A DNA stretch of 64,000 bases from Euborellia annulipes (taxonomy: Eukaryota; Arthropoda; Insecta; Dermaptera; Anisolabididae). Location of the stretch: the NCBI GenBank assembly GCA_023213315.1, contig JAKCPI010002469.1, forward strand, positions 91,738-155,737. The letters are read 5' to 3'. Below are positions 23,975 to 36,000 of this stretch, in pieces. The stretch's first letter is position 1. The number at the start of each line of letters is the position of its first letter. The position numbers and the translations under genes are program-made. The notes below the pieces were generated by a model. That model was not told the origin of the DNA, did no database searches, and was given only the letters and a program-made list of their open reading frames with translations.

Positions 23975-24429
23975 CTCTTAAGTGAATACATTTTAAAGAA
24001 TATATTTTTTATAATTTTGAAACAGTATTTAAAATTTTAACACCGTTTCTCTCTATATATTTCTCTTTATTTATAATTTTTCGGGAATTCGGGAGGTGGG
24101 GGGTAGGGGTTGTACTTTAATATCGAATAAAGAAAGTCAATATGAGATTAAGTAATTTCAAAGTAACAATTAATATTTTTAAATTTAAAGTTTAAAAAGA
24201 CCATAAATAAAAATATTGATAATTAAAGTGAAATTTAAAAAAAAAAATGTTATTAGGAACTTTTTTTATTTTTTATTTAAGGTCTTTTTTTAATTTAAAA
24301 GTGTTAATTCTTACTTTTCCTAAGGAGATGGTTTTAGTTTTTGGCATTTAACTGAACAAATAATTGATACATTTAAACTCTTTGATATGATCTCTTAGCC
24401 AAAAGCTGAACTGACCGATTGGGGGTGAA

Positions 24430-24580
24430 ATGCTGGCTGGTGGCCTAAGGGCTCGGGATTTCCGGTCCAGCGTTCTCTGGCTCACTTCAATTGTGTGTTG
24501 AATGGTTAAGTTCGAGATTGTAGCACGACACGCTCAACCGGAAATTCAAAGGTCTCAGGTTCAAGCCTTAGGGTAGCTCC
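24430..24580 (+). repeat. tRNA-like repeat
   Basis: GC-richer island with GGCTGGTGGCCTAAGGGCTC and, further on, AGGTTCAAGCCTTAGGGTAG, a B-box-like sequence. It could be a SINE fused from two tRNA-like parts. Not a functional tRNA by folding. Confidence 0.35.
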
Positions 24581-24692
24581 TTTTTTGCTTTCTCTTACCC
24601 TATTTCTTCTAGTTTTATGCTTTAAAATTCTTAATATATAGAATACTCCTTTGAAAATCTAAGCAAAATTTAAATAACTGTTGATCTAATTG

Positions 24693-25385
24693 AAAAAAAT
24701 GTGGTGTGACTGGCGCACAGCACACAACTTTCTCTTACCTTCGGTAATCGAAAGTTGTGTTCTCTGCTTGTCACACCAGATTTTTTGTGTCGATATATAT
24801 TTAGTTTCCGCAAATATATTAGAATTTAAGATGTCAAATTGATAAACATGGGAAAATATTTATATTTTGTTACCATGGCAACCATTTCTCATATCTTCTC
24901 TATGAAGCACAAGAGTAAAGTGTGCTTCAAATAATTTTGAGAGCAAAACGAGAATATACATTTGAAAGAGCATCTAAAAAATAATTGATTTTTGAATTTT
25001 AATCAAAATCGTTAGAGCGAATTTTGAGAAAATCGAAAAAAACTGAAAAAGTACATCAGTAAAGTACTAGTACTCTTTGGCCGATTTTGATTAAAAGCTT
25101 ATTTTGTCGGTCCCGGGGGGTGTTTAACTTAAATAAAAAATTTCAGCCTCATAGCTCAATTCCTTCATGCTTAAAATTGAACACACACACAGACAGACAG
25201 ACGCGAGACAGACACACACACACACGAGAGAGAGAGAGACCATGTCGCGAAAACCACTTTTTTGGATTCAGGGGACCTCAAAACGTGAAGATCCATCAAA
25301 ATCTCAACATCGAATTTTTGACATGAATCCAATACTTTCTCTCTATATATATATATATATATATACATAGGTAAGAGAAAGTAAA
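24693..25385 (-). repeat. Rep-A copy, nearly complete
   Basis: Both ends are present: gtgtgactggcgcacagcac at the left and ctctctatatat...ggtaagagaaagt at the right. The microsatellite is a mixed CA/GA array (25180-25240). Confidence 0.75.
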
Positions 25386-25499
25386 AATAATTATAAATTT
25401 AAAGTCCTCTCTATCGTTGTATTTTGTATCAGACGAATGTCCATCCGAATATGGCATATATAACCTAAAATTTGCTATGAATTTGAATAAAATAAAGAG

Positions 25500-26000
25500 A
25501 AAAATATGGTATGCTGATCGCACAGTACATAACTTCGGTAATCGAAAGATGTGTTCTGTCTGTACTTGTCACACCATATTTTTGTGTCGATATATATTTA
25601 GTTTTCGACAGATAATTTGTGGAGATCCTGGTTCGAGTCTAGAGTGCGCAATTTTGCCACAAGCTCATCTCGCAAATTTGCTATCGTAATACGATATATT
25701 GACTGACTTAGTCGCAATCTATTTGAGCGTTGATTGAAAAATTTCCATCTTTTTCAAACAAAGCTCTACCTAGTTAATAGAGGGTACTTACCAGTTAAAT
25801 ATAAAATTTCAACCGCGTAACTCATTTCTTTCTTGATTTAAGCTGAACACAGACAGACAAACTATTGAGGGACCCACTTTTTTGGAATCAAGGGACCTCA
25901 AAAACGTGTATTTCCATCAAAATCATCGAAATTTTTGCATTGAATACAATACTTTCTCTCTCTTTATATATATTATTATTCATATTTCACCAATCAATTG
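25500..26000 (-). repeat. Rep-A copy, rearranged
   Basis: 25510-25620 carries the end with cttcggtaatcgaaag and tatatatttagttttcg. 25785-25985 carries the other end. About 160 bases of unrelated sequence lie between. Confidence 0.55.
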
Positions 26001-26274
26001 TTATGTTAAATATTATCATTTCTCTTATAATTTTATTAACACCTCATCTTCTCAATAAATTGGAATTTTGAAATTAAAAAATGTTTGTAGTAATTTTGAT
26101 ATGCTCTAATGTTTGGATAGGCAAAGCACTTTGGTTATAAAGATTTTCACCAGAGCGCAGCACAGATCAATGAACGCCTGCAATTAGTCAAGTTAGATTA
26201 CCAACAATGATAACATGCTTTGCTTTGACGCTGCTAGGAGATCAAGAAAACATCTGAAATAAAGAATATTATAT

Positions 26275-27030
26275 TGCCTTTTATTTTAGATACAAAATTT
26301 CATAAGAATTGGAAAAAAAATTTTTTAAAATGTGTAAAAAGTTCCAAAGGGGATCGATCCCCTTTTGAATCGAAATTAACATTCAAATCCCCATATGGGG
26401 ATTTAACATTGCTTCTATGGAAGAAAGAGCCGGAAAATGAATTTGAAAATTCTGAAATACATCAGTAAAGTGTACTTCAAACACTATTCAAAAATTTTAT
26501 TGATATACTTTTTAAAGAGCATCAAATATATGAATTTTAATCTAAAAAGAAAAAGATTTAAATTCTGTTACCATGGCAATCATTTCTCCTATCTTTCCTA
26601 TGAAGTACAAGAGTAAAGAGTACTTCAAAACAATTTTAGGGCAAAATGAGAATATACATTTTAAAGAGAATCCAAAAAATATTTGATTTATGAATTTTAA
26701 AAAATTTTGGTGGGGCTAATTTTGAGAAAATCGAAAAAAACTGAAAAAGTACATCAGTAAAGTACTAGTACTTTTTGGCCGATTTTGTTTAAAAGCTTAT
26801 TTTCACCCCTTAGGGAATTATATTTAAAATTTCAACCTCATGGCCCTTTTAGTTCCTGAGATATTTTGTTCATAGATAGACAGACAGAGCAGACCAATTT
26901 GAGGGACATTTTTTGGACTCAGGGGACCTCAAAACATGTATATCCATCAATATATCGACATCAAATTTTTGACATGATCGCAATACTTTCTCTCTCTATA
27001 TATTTCATATATAGGGTAAAAGAAAGTAAA
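26275..27030 (-). repeat. Rep-A copies, variant plus standard
   Basis: 26275-26560 is the variant (ccccatatggggatttaac). 26565-27030 is standard, ending tatatttcatatatagggta. Same order as the copy at 20990-21990. Confidence 0.6.
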
Positions 27031-27762
27031 AATGAAATTCATTGAATAAATTCGTATTAGTTAAAAATATCGAAACATCTTTCTGTATTTTATTAATTCT
27101 CATGATAATTCCAAAGACTTTGATCTTATTCGATGTAAAGCACCATCACTAGTAATTTTAGGATTATTTTCTCATAATAATTACAAAGTTAATTATTTTT
27201 AATGATGAGACAAGTTGCCTAGAAAGACAGAACCATTATTTTTTTCCATTAGTCTGGTTCAATTTAACTTCTTCAGAATAATAATATTTGCATTTTTCTT
27301 CAATCTATTATCATATAATCCGGGCTTGAATTCCAATAGCTAGATGAGGATTTAAAAAGTATTATCTTAAAACATAAAAGAGTTCTACTTGCTGTCGTGG
27401 TTATTATTATTAGAATTTGAATCATTTTACAAAATCTTCTGACTTTTTTTTTATTTTCTTTGCTCACCGAATTAAATATCAAAAGAGAAAATTAATATAA
27501 GAGAAATTTTACGAAATAATAAAGAAAATTTTTTTTTGTTATAAGACTTTAGATATAGAAATTTAAAAGGGGGGGGGGGGAAAAACATATACCGTAGATC
27601 AGGAGTATTTTTCAATGAGCAGCCGGTCAGACAATAACCAATAAATATCAGAGGGGTGCGGGTCGCACCGAGTGACACCCTACCGGGAAAAAAAATTAAA
27701 AATAAAATAAAAAAGACAATTTGTGAAGTGGCTGTTGTATTTCAACAAGATTTCCATCTCGA

Positions 27763-27898
27763 AGCAGGCAGCCAGGAAATAACCTTTACGAAATGAAACT
27801 CAAGAGGAAGCAGTAGAGACAGTTTCGGCTTTAATTAATTAATTAAAGCCGAAACTCTTGAGTTTCATTTCGTAGAGGTTATTTCCTCGCTGCCTGCT
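27763..27898. repeat. Hairpin element
   Basis: gcaggcagcc...aggaaataacc at the left pairs with ggttatttcctcgctgcctgc at the right. The centre is the palindrome cggctttaattaattaatta... One arm has an extra block near 27810. Confidence 0.65.
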
Positions 27899-28011
27899 CC
27901 ATCCCCTATTGATAAAATAAAAACTTGACGCATCACAATAATCACGATTTTTTTTTAATAAAAAAACAAAGTGAAAATTGATCTATAAATTTTCAGTTTT
28001 CACTTATATAT

Positions 28012-28300
28012 AGGGTGTCTCAAAAGAAACTTTATATTTTGTGAGTCGATAAAATAAAAAATAATTTGACTATAAAAAATATGTTTATTAATTATTAAAG
28101 TACACTCTTTGGGAATTTATTTCTTAAAAAATAACATCATCCAGATGTAAGCCTTCGCGTTCACGGCACTCATTTACTCAACCACAAAAGTGCCAATGAC
28201 CGCTCGACAGGTCGACTCTGCGAATTTTTGCGATTTCGATGCGAATATTTTCTTTTAATTGCTCCAAAGAAGTTGGTATGGATTTGTGTTAAATTTACCT
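28012..28300 (-). pseudogene. Tc1/mariner-type transposase C-terminal remnant
   Basis: On the - strand it reads IPTSLEQLKENIRIEIAKI, then RRVDLSSGHWHFCG and VNECRERECLHLDDVIF, with a stop in the middle. Pattern and order fit the last helix region of IS630/Tc1/mariner transposases (hxECxxxxGxHLxDVxF). The element end gggtgtctcaaaagaaact is at about 28014-28032. Confidence 0.55.
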
Positions 28301-29399
28301 AGAAATGTATAAGATATTTCATATTAAACAAAGTGTTACGTATTTAGCACTGTACGTAGTACTAAGGGGGACAGAGCTTATGCAGAGACTCCGGTGTCTG
28401 TCCGTCTGTACGCATAAAAAGTACGGCCTGAACTAAAGATCGTAGGAAAATAATAATTACATATACGTATTCAGCATAAAAAACTGGTTCAGGGAAAAAT
28501 ACGTTTTGGTCCCTAGACCTTCCAATTTTTGAGTTATTAATTCTTAAAGTTACGATTTCTCCCATAGGAAATATATAGAGAAATATTTATGTATTCTTTG
28601 CATTTGTATATTCTATGAATAAATGAATGACTTTTGACTTGAGCAGTATTTCACGTAATATAGAACTGGCAACATTGCATTCATCAGCTGTTTATTTTAA
28701 ATTCTAAAAGCCTTAAATTTTATTTTATTTAATATATATTACAATGATTATTGCAAATCAGTTTAAATACAATGGACGAATTGCGAGAAAAAATATCGTA
28801 AAATGGAAAAAAAATGTAACTGACAGCTAGAAAAGAGAATTATTTTATGCAACGTTGCCAGGCTGATCTGGCTCTCGAGACTTCCTTATTTTTAAATATT
28901 GGCGACTGTCATTTTGGAGAATTTTTTGACTTTCTTGTTAAAATATCTTTAAAAGCCTTGGGCAGAAGCTCTTGATTTTATGTTTAACGTATTCCTCGGA
29001 AGTGAATTGATAAAATGTAAGTTTTTTTGTTTTTGTATCTATTGCAGAGGTGGCTATATAATTCGATATGTGTGCGTTTCGTCGATATTCCCCATAGACT
29101 ACATGTTAAATTTCAATTTTTAAAAAATTAATTACACGATAACCCTGTGTCAGATCTGCTTCAAAATTTTATTTTAAACGTATGTGATAGTGATTAATAA
29201 CATATTAAAAAATTAGCTTTTAATCTAATAAAGTGCTTTAATGTCCGAACAACCTTAAATATGGAGAAATAACTTAACCTCTTTTGACCTCTCAATTTGT
29301 TTGAATATAAACAAATGTGGCCATTTTTTCTTAAATATGAAGAAATAACCTCTATTAAAATGTTTAATGTCAAGAAAATCCACAGTGAGAGCGCCCCTT
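28300..29399. other. Stretch without a recognisable gene
   Basis: Apparently low-repeat sequence between a transposase remnant and the promoter region. Short GC-richer patches (near 28380-28440 and 28850-28900) code for nothing I recognise. Confidence 0.4.
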
Positions 29400-29781
29400 T
29401 GAATTTACTACAGTAAATTCTTTCCTATTTTATTTTTGACGCGCAGAGAATTTTCAAATGCGGCTCCTGTGATAGCAGAACGATTGCAACGACGGCAGCG
29501 CATTCTAGCGGCGTTGTTGTGCTCTGCTCATTCTATTTGACGTTTTTCAAGAATAAAGGATAAATAACCTTCCTGTCTAAAGGATTCTTTTTGCGAATAT
29601 TTTATTGCATCATTAATTATAAATTTTGTCTATAAAACGAATATCATGATCTTTTCTATTAATTTTTCTGTCATCACCGATAGATAGTTATTATAATTAA
29701 CTTATAAAAAATTTTTTTCGAATCTTTAAAAAATGTTCGCATAAATATTTATTGTTAATTTTTGTTGAAACGAAACCGACA
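29400..29781 (+). promoter_or_regulatory. Likely promoter / 5' UTR region of the TMEM62-like gene
   Basis: Non-repetitive stretch with a locally GC-richer block at about 29440-29540 (gcggctcctg, gacggcagcg, ctagcggcg) just before the first exon. Such a small GC rise in AT-rich DNA is typical of a TATA-less housekeeping promoter. No transcription start can be fixed. Confidence 0.3.
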
Positions 29782-30006
29782 ATGGCCATTTCGCGATTAT
29801 CCCTTTGTCTTTTGACGTTTATTACGGCATTTGCATTTTTAATAGCGAATGTTAGTAATTTACTTTCTGTTAATGTCAACTTGGAAGAGGATGCCCAATC
29901 TTTTTTGATGCATGGAATTTCACGAAAGTCAATTTATGATTTCAAAAAGAATAAACGAAAATTAACCATTAAAGACTCACCGGACAATTTAATGTGGTTT
30001 TTGCAA
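29782..30006 (+). CDS. TMEM62: TMEM62-like exon 1 (signal anchor)
   Basis: Residues 1-75. It starts [11 protein letters not shown] and continues hydrophobic to about residue 28, then becomes polar and basic (KKNKRK). It ends ...MWFLQ with donor caa|gtaagt, phase 0. The frame stays open into the intron to 30198, but homology continues only from the next acceptor. Confidence 0.88.
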
Positions 30007-33000
30007 GTAAGTTTTATTCATCACTTTTTTTTATTTATCTTTTATATATTAATGCAATTTTTCAGATCTCCGATATACATATTAGTATTTTTCAAGATCC
30101 ACTGCGAATTACAGAATTTCAAGAATTTTGTGAAGTTACAATATCATCAATTAAGCCTCAACTTGTTTTGGCCACAGGTGATTATTATTATTAAATAAAA
30201 TATATTTTAAATATCCAATCATTTGAAATTGATGGAATTTTTAAGAGCTAATTGAATTTTTGAACTGCTTTGCTATGTTCAAGCATTGATATTAATTCAC
30301 ATTTTAAATTGATATATTTATTTACTTTTCGTTATCTTTTTTGATATTTTCATAAGTAACTCGCCCGTTTTTGTAGTTCAATTGCATCATTTCCTGACCA
30401 GCCCTTGTTTATTTCTAAAACTGATCTCTTTCTTCCTAATCACTAATTCTCTCTCATATTTTTTAATTTAGTCTCAAACTCACATACTATTAAAATCTTC
30501 ATTTTTTATTTTACACCGTTATGTTCTCCTAAATCATTTATTCGAAAAAAAGTTTTGTCATAATTTTCTTAAAATAGTTTTTGGATCTGAGTGTTTTGGA
30601 CCTATTAATAAAAGTTCCTCCTTGAAATTAACTTTCTATTCTTTATTTTTAAAATGTTAAAATATTACATTCATAAGAGGGTAGAAAAATGAAAGAGCAG
30701 CTAGAGTTTTTTCTTTTGCTTATTTAATTCACACAGCTAACGTTTTGGTTCCCTATTTGAACCATCTTCAGAGCTGGTGAAATGTCATTATGAAAATGTC
30801 AAATGGATTTTATATATATACATAGTTAAACCAAACCCTTATATTTTTAAGTACCTGGTCATCGCATACTGTGTATTTATATATAGGCCTATATATATAT
30901 ATATATTTTTTTAATTTTCCCATCTCTCAACAGAGTTTAATTAACTCTAGAGAGACGGAGGAGACATTGACAATATTTGAAAATTTTCACGGCAAGCGGG
31001 ATTTGAACCCGAGCTGTATAGCAACTCTAGATTCCTAATCCACAGCTTATCCGATTAGCTCCTCCACTTATATAAGGGTTTGGTTCAACTTTGTATAAAA
31101 TCCAGTTGACACTTTCATAATGACTTTTCGCCAGCTCTGAAGATGGTTCAAATACAGAACCGAAACGTCAGCTGTGTGAATTAAATAAAAAAAGAAAAAC
31201 TCTAGCTGCGACTCTCATTTTTCTACCCTCTTATGAATATAACATCACAGCTATAAATTGCGTTTTGTTAAAATATTAAATTTTTGAAAAAGTTAGGATC
31301 AAACGGTGCATAATTACTATTAAAATCTTAACATAGTTTTGTTAACCGCTTGTTCTTATTTTAGGAGATTTGACTGATGCTAAAGTAAAAGATAACATGG
31401 GATCTGGCCAATTTCTCGAAGAGTGGAAACATTACAAAAATGTTCTTGACAAAACCAAAGTAGCTGAAAAAACAGTTTGGCTGGATATTCGTGGAAATCA
31501 TGGTATTTCGATATTAATTATAATTATGAGTTGGGAAAGAGAAAGTACAGGAGCAGCAAAGAAAAGAAAGCCTTTGGGCAAATGCCGAAGGAGACGTTTC
31601 GGACAAATTTTATTCGCTCATCCTCAGTCCTTGTATTCTTATAATTATAACACAGGGAAATAAAAAAAAAATTTCTGTTGCATGAGCTTATGAAGTCAAT
31701 TTAGATAGATATTATTCTCCTCCTTTTATGATGTAATTTCCCGTTTAAATTGGATTACCTTTGTCTCAAAAAGTAGAGTCAATTCAACAAAATATTATTT
31801 TCGTATTCAGTGAGCAAAATTACCTAAAATTGCCCTGTGTAATCAACAAGATGTAATTATTTAAGATTGTTCACTAGGACTGTTATTATATTATGTTTGT
31901 TTGTTCATTTTCAGTAATTTCTTTTTGAACTTGTCAAAATAATTTTTTCAATTTTTCAGATAACTTCAACGTTCCGAGTCCGAGCTCAAAACAAAATTAC
32001 TATAGAAACTACTCGATACAAGGACAAAAATACCCTCGATCATATTACTATGATATTAAAATAGGCCATGAATTATATTCATTTATAGGAATCGATGCTT
32101 GTTTGGAACCAGGACCGAAAAGACCGTTTAATTTTATCGGAGTTTTAACATTCAGAGAACACGAACATATAGAACATCTGGCAAAGACAAGCTTCACTCG
32201 TGGAGCAAATTATACAATTTGGTTTGGACATTATCCTACATCCTGTATTTTAGCACCGTCGGGTATTAGTGTCCGAAATCTTATCGGGAAATATCCGAAT
32301 TCTTTGGCCTATTTATGTGGACATTTCCATACACTTGGAGGCACAGTACCGAATATGTACACTCTTCAACAAGCGGGATTTCTTGAATTAGAACTTGGCG
32401 ATTGGAAAGACAACCGATAGTAATTATTATTTAAAAATATTAATAATAAAATATTTTTATTGATTCTAATTTTATTTTTAAGTTTTAGGCTTGCTGCTAT
32501 TGACCATGGAACCTTGTCTTTTGTAGACATTGAACATAACACCTGGCCGCTTGCTCTTATAACAAACCCTAAGCATGCACAGTTTATGATTCCTAATAAA
32601 GAGAATATAAGCTTAATTGAATCTTCCACTCATATTAGGTATTAATTTTGAACTCTCCTTAAATGCTGTTGCTCAAGTTGGTTTATTTGTGAAAGAAAAC
32701 GCAAAATTTTCAGCAATTTTTTATTAAATATAAGCCAAATATTTCGGCATATTAAAAATAAATATACTGTACAACGTTTCGACTGCTTATTCTACAGTCG
32801 TTTTCAAAACTGTACATTTGCTCCGACTTCCAAATGAACTAACCTCTCATTGGTCCCTTGGAGGTTAGTTCACTTTAGTCCGAACAAGTGCATGCTACTC
32901 TCAAGTGAACTAACTCTGACCGTTCAGTTTAGTCCGATCAAATGCACACTACTTGAAAACGACTGCAAAATAAGCAGCCGAAACGTACAGTATTTATATT

Positions 33001-36000
33001 TTTAATATGCAATTAATACAAAATGTGGTGTATAGTTAAAAACTCTCATAATAATACTATTGGAACCCCTCTTCAGTGGATCTCTAATAAAACGAAAAAG
33101 AGAGACATTCATGAGAAGAGAGGATGGGTCACAAAGAATGTTTCGGAAGTATTTTTTTTAATCCAAGAAACAGCTCAAGCAGAATATCATCCAATTCTTG
33201 AAGGTTTACATGCAGTTTTTATAATAATTTTAACCAATTATTTTTCAGAAATTTTATTTACCGACGACTGAATGCAATACATAGTTTCGGTCATTCATTA
33301 TAAAAAACAATTTATAACATAGCGACATTAGATTATATTATAATTGCATTCTATTTTTAAATTACAAAACTTGTTTTAATAAGTAATTTATAAACAACAA
33401 AAGCCAACATTTCTATATCTAATCACTGATGTAAAAATAGAATAGATACTATTACATTTACATCAGATCATTAGAATTAGAAATGTTGGCTATAAATTGT
33501 TGTTTATAAATTACTTTTGTAATTTAAAAAAGAATGAAATTATAATATATTATCCTATATTATAAAAAATCTTTTATATATTCCAGGCCTGATGGTAACA
33601 TGGAATTACCGAAATTGTGTTTTGCAATCAGTCGTCGGAAAATAAAATTTCTAAAAAATAATTGGTTAAAATTATTATAAAAACTGCAAGTACGACCGGC
33701 ATATTTCATAGTAAACCTTGAAGAATTGGAATTTTTCTCCAAGTCCAAAATTAAGTAATTATCAAAATCAAAGTTGTGTTTTTCGGTTTTGGAGAGTTTG
33801 GAAATATTACCTTATATCTAATAAAAAATTGCTGAAATTTTAGCGTTTTCTTTCACAAATTAATATTTAACATACACATTTTTAAATTTATTCTTACGTC
33901 CGAGTTTATTTTGTAAAATGGACAGAACCCATTTACAAAATAATCTTGTTTATTTTATACAAATGATTGAACCAGCCTTGGATTGTCAGATTAACACCTG
34001 TTGAAAGAAACTTCATTCAATGCAAGGGGGTAAAGGGGGTAATTACCCCCCCCCCCCCTAGATTTGAAAAAATGTTTGTTTCTTTTTGAAAAAAATTTTA
34101 TTTTTGATATAAAATTTAAAAATGAATACTTAAAAATATGATTTGTATATATATTCCCCCCCCCCCCCCAGAAACTCTTCTGGATCCGCCATTGTATTAC
34201 AATGGCAATTTATTTTTTTAAGTCTTTTTCTTTTTTTAATATTATAAGATCTCGCCTTTCCCAAGACTGGTTTAAGTTGAAAGTCGAATACCACTCGGGA
34301 TTATAAAAAAATTAATTTTTCAAATTATAAAAATAGATTCGTTCCATAATATAAAATCCAGATTTATTTATTCCCACATTTGATGATTGATAAATTCACA
34401 TATAATGAAATTATAAAATTAATTTTAAAATTTCTAATGTTAAGAGATTTTTGACCTTTTTACTTACCCATAATTAATTTGTCTTAATCTTTTTTTCTAA
34501 CAATATTATATATGTTTAAAAAAATAGAATAGAAATGTTTTCTATTACTAATAAACTATATTTGATTGTTGATTTAAGGGTATTGGCTTTTTCATTATCT
34601 CAAATAACCAACGTCCGGATAAGAATTGATCATGGAAAATGGATTGAATGTCAACGTATAAAAAATACTCCGTTGTATGTAACTCAATGGAATCCTCAGA
34701 AATATAAACATGGCCTACATGAAATTGAGGTATTTTTATTCTCTTGAAATTTTAAAATTTTGATCTCTCATAATTTTAAGAAACTTACTCTAAAAATGAA
34801 TGGGAAATAATTGATTAAAAATATAATAAAGGGGCTGGAAGATAGGATCTTCTATTAAACATTATTATCCGCATAGGCATATCCAGATAAGGGGCTAGGA
34901 CTTATCCCTCCACTGGCTCTAGAGTGATATTAAAGGGAGAAAGGCTTGAGACAAACGTATTAATTACTAAATAATTTGCATTAAAATTCTTAAGGAGGTT
35001 CAGTTCAGGAGGGCACATTGAATTTTTAGTCCAAAACTACTGAGGCATTTTAAAGTATTTTTTATGCTCTTAATTACGATTAATTAAAAAATATTTTTTT
35101 TATATTTATCGAAAAAGTAAAAAAAAAACTCTATTATAAAAATAGTAATTTTTTTTTAATGTAAAAATCATTAATATCCAATCTATAATAATTAAATGAA
35201 ATAGTGACAAAGTAAAAAAATAAATTTTTTATTTAATATATAATAATTAACGGCCATATAGTTCAGCACTCATGCAAAAAATGGCATATCAAGATTATGT
35301 TTAATAGGAAAGAGGGTGTTAATAATTATTTGGCTCACCCTTTCTATTAAACATATCATACACCACGTTCATTATTCAATATCAAGTATTATAATAGAAT
35401 CAATGTTTGTTCGTTTTTATTAATTTTTTATGATTTTTTTTTAGGTTTTCGTAATGGATGCTGATGGACGAGAAAAAGCCTATGTACAACCTTTCTCACT
35501 AGATGGTTCTAGACCTAGTTTTAAACTCTCAGCAAGATTTGTTTTAATGTCCAACGTTAGTACAATGGTAAAGTAAAAAGATTTCAATTTTGCCGATCGT
35601 CACTATAGTTATTTTAATTTTGAAATTTTTAAGATAGTTCGAATTTTAGAATGATAGACAGGAAGAGAAGATGTCAGCCAAAAGAAGAGCCTCTATCGAA
35701 TAAAAATCTTCATACAGAAGACGTTTGGGGTTTAATTAAATAAATCCATCATCAGTTCTTAAGAGATTATTGTCAATCTCAAGGTGTACACCATTAAGAT
35801 GCAGATAGAATGGTGTACACCTTGAGATTGACAATAATCTCTTAAGAACTGATGATGGATTTATTTAATTAAACCCCAAACGTCTTCTGTATGAAGATTT
35901 TTATTCGATAGAGGCTCTCCTTTTGGCTGACATCCTCTCTTCCTGTCTATCATTCTAATCGTTGAACAGCCATTTCTCTTATCAACATCTTAAGTACGAA

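Larger units (their letters stand above)
30669..31238. mobile_element. Inverted-repeat element with outward-facing hammerhead motifs (intron 2)
   Basis: The arms match from the outer ends (attcataagagggtag / ctaccctcttatgaat) inward through the ribozyme motifs to about 30840 and 31075. The centre is filled by a tRNA-derived SINE. The same subfamily is found at 56238-56616. Confidence 0.7.
32689..33866. mobile_element. Inverted-repeat element in intron 5 of the TMEM62-like gene
   Basis: Outer ends gtgaaagaaaacgc and gcgttttctttcac. The arms continue through agcaattttttattaaatat, ccgacgactga and ttataaacaac to a centre near 33440. The variant hammerhead pair (about 32745-33015) is inserted in the left arm only. 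The ORFs at 33023 and 33560 are its two arms and not genes. Confidence 0.7.
35646..35958. mobile_element. Near-perfect palindromic hammerhead element in intron 7
   Basis: Arms of about 150 bp run from ttagaatgatagacagga to tcctgtctatcattctaa, with a short centre near 35805-35820. Hammerhead-like cores sit in both arms. The tail contains GGCTGACATCCTCTCTTC, a variant of the shared tail motif. Confidence 0.75.

Noticed and set aside
33023..33748. ORFs at 33023-33271 (+) and 33560-33748 (-) as genes
   Set aside because: They are the two arms of one inverted-repeat element and encode related strings in opposite directions.
34991..35062. Conserved element in intron 6 related to 41226-41300
   Set aside because: The two are inverted copies of one short repeat (ggagggca / tgccctcc segments), so similarity reflects a dispersed repeat and not conservation of function.
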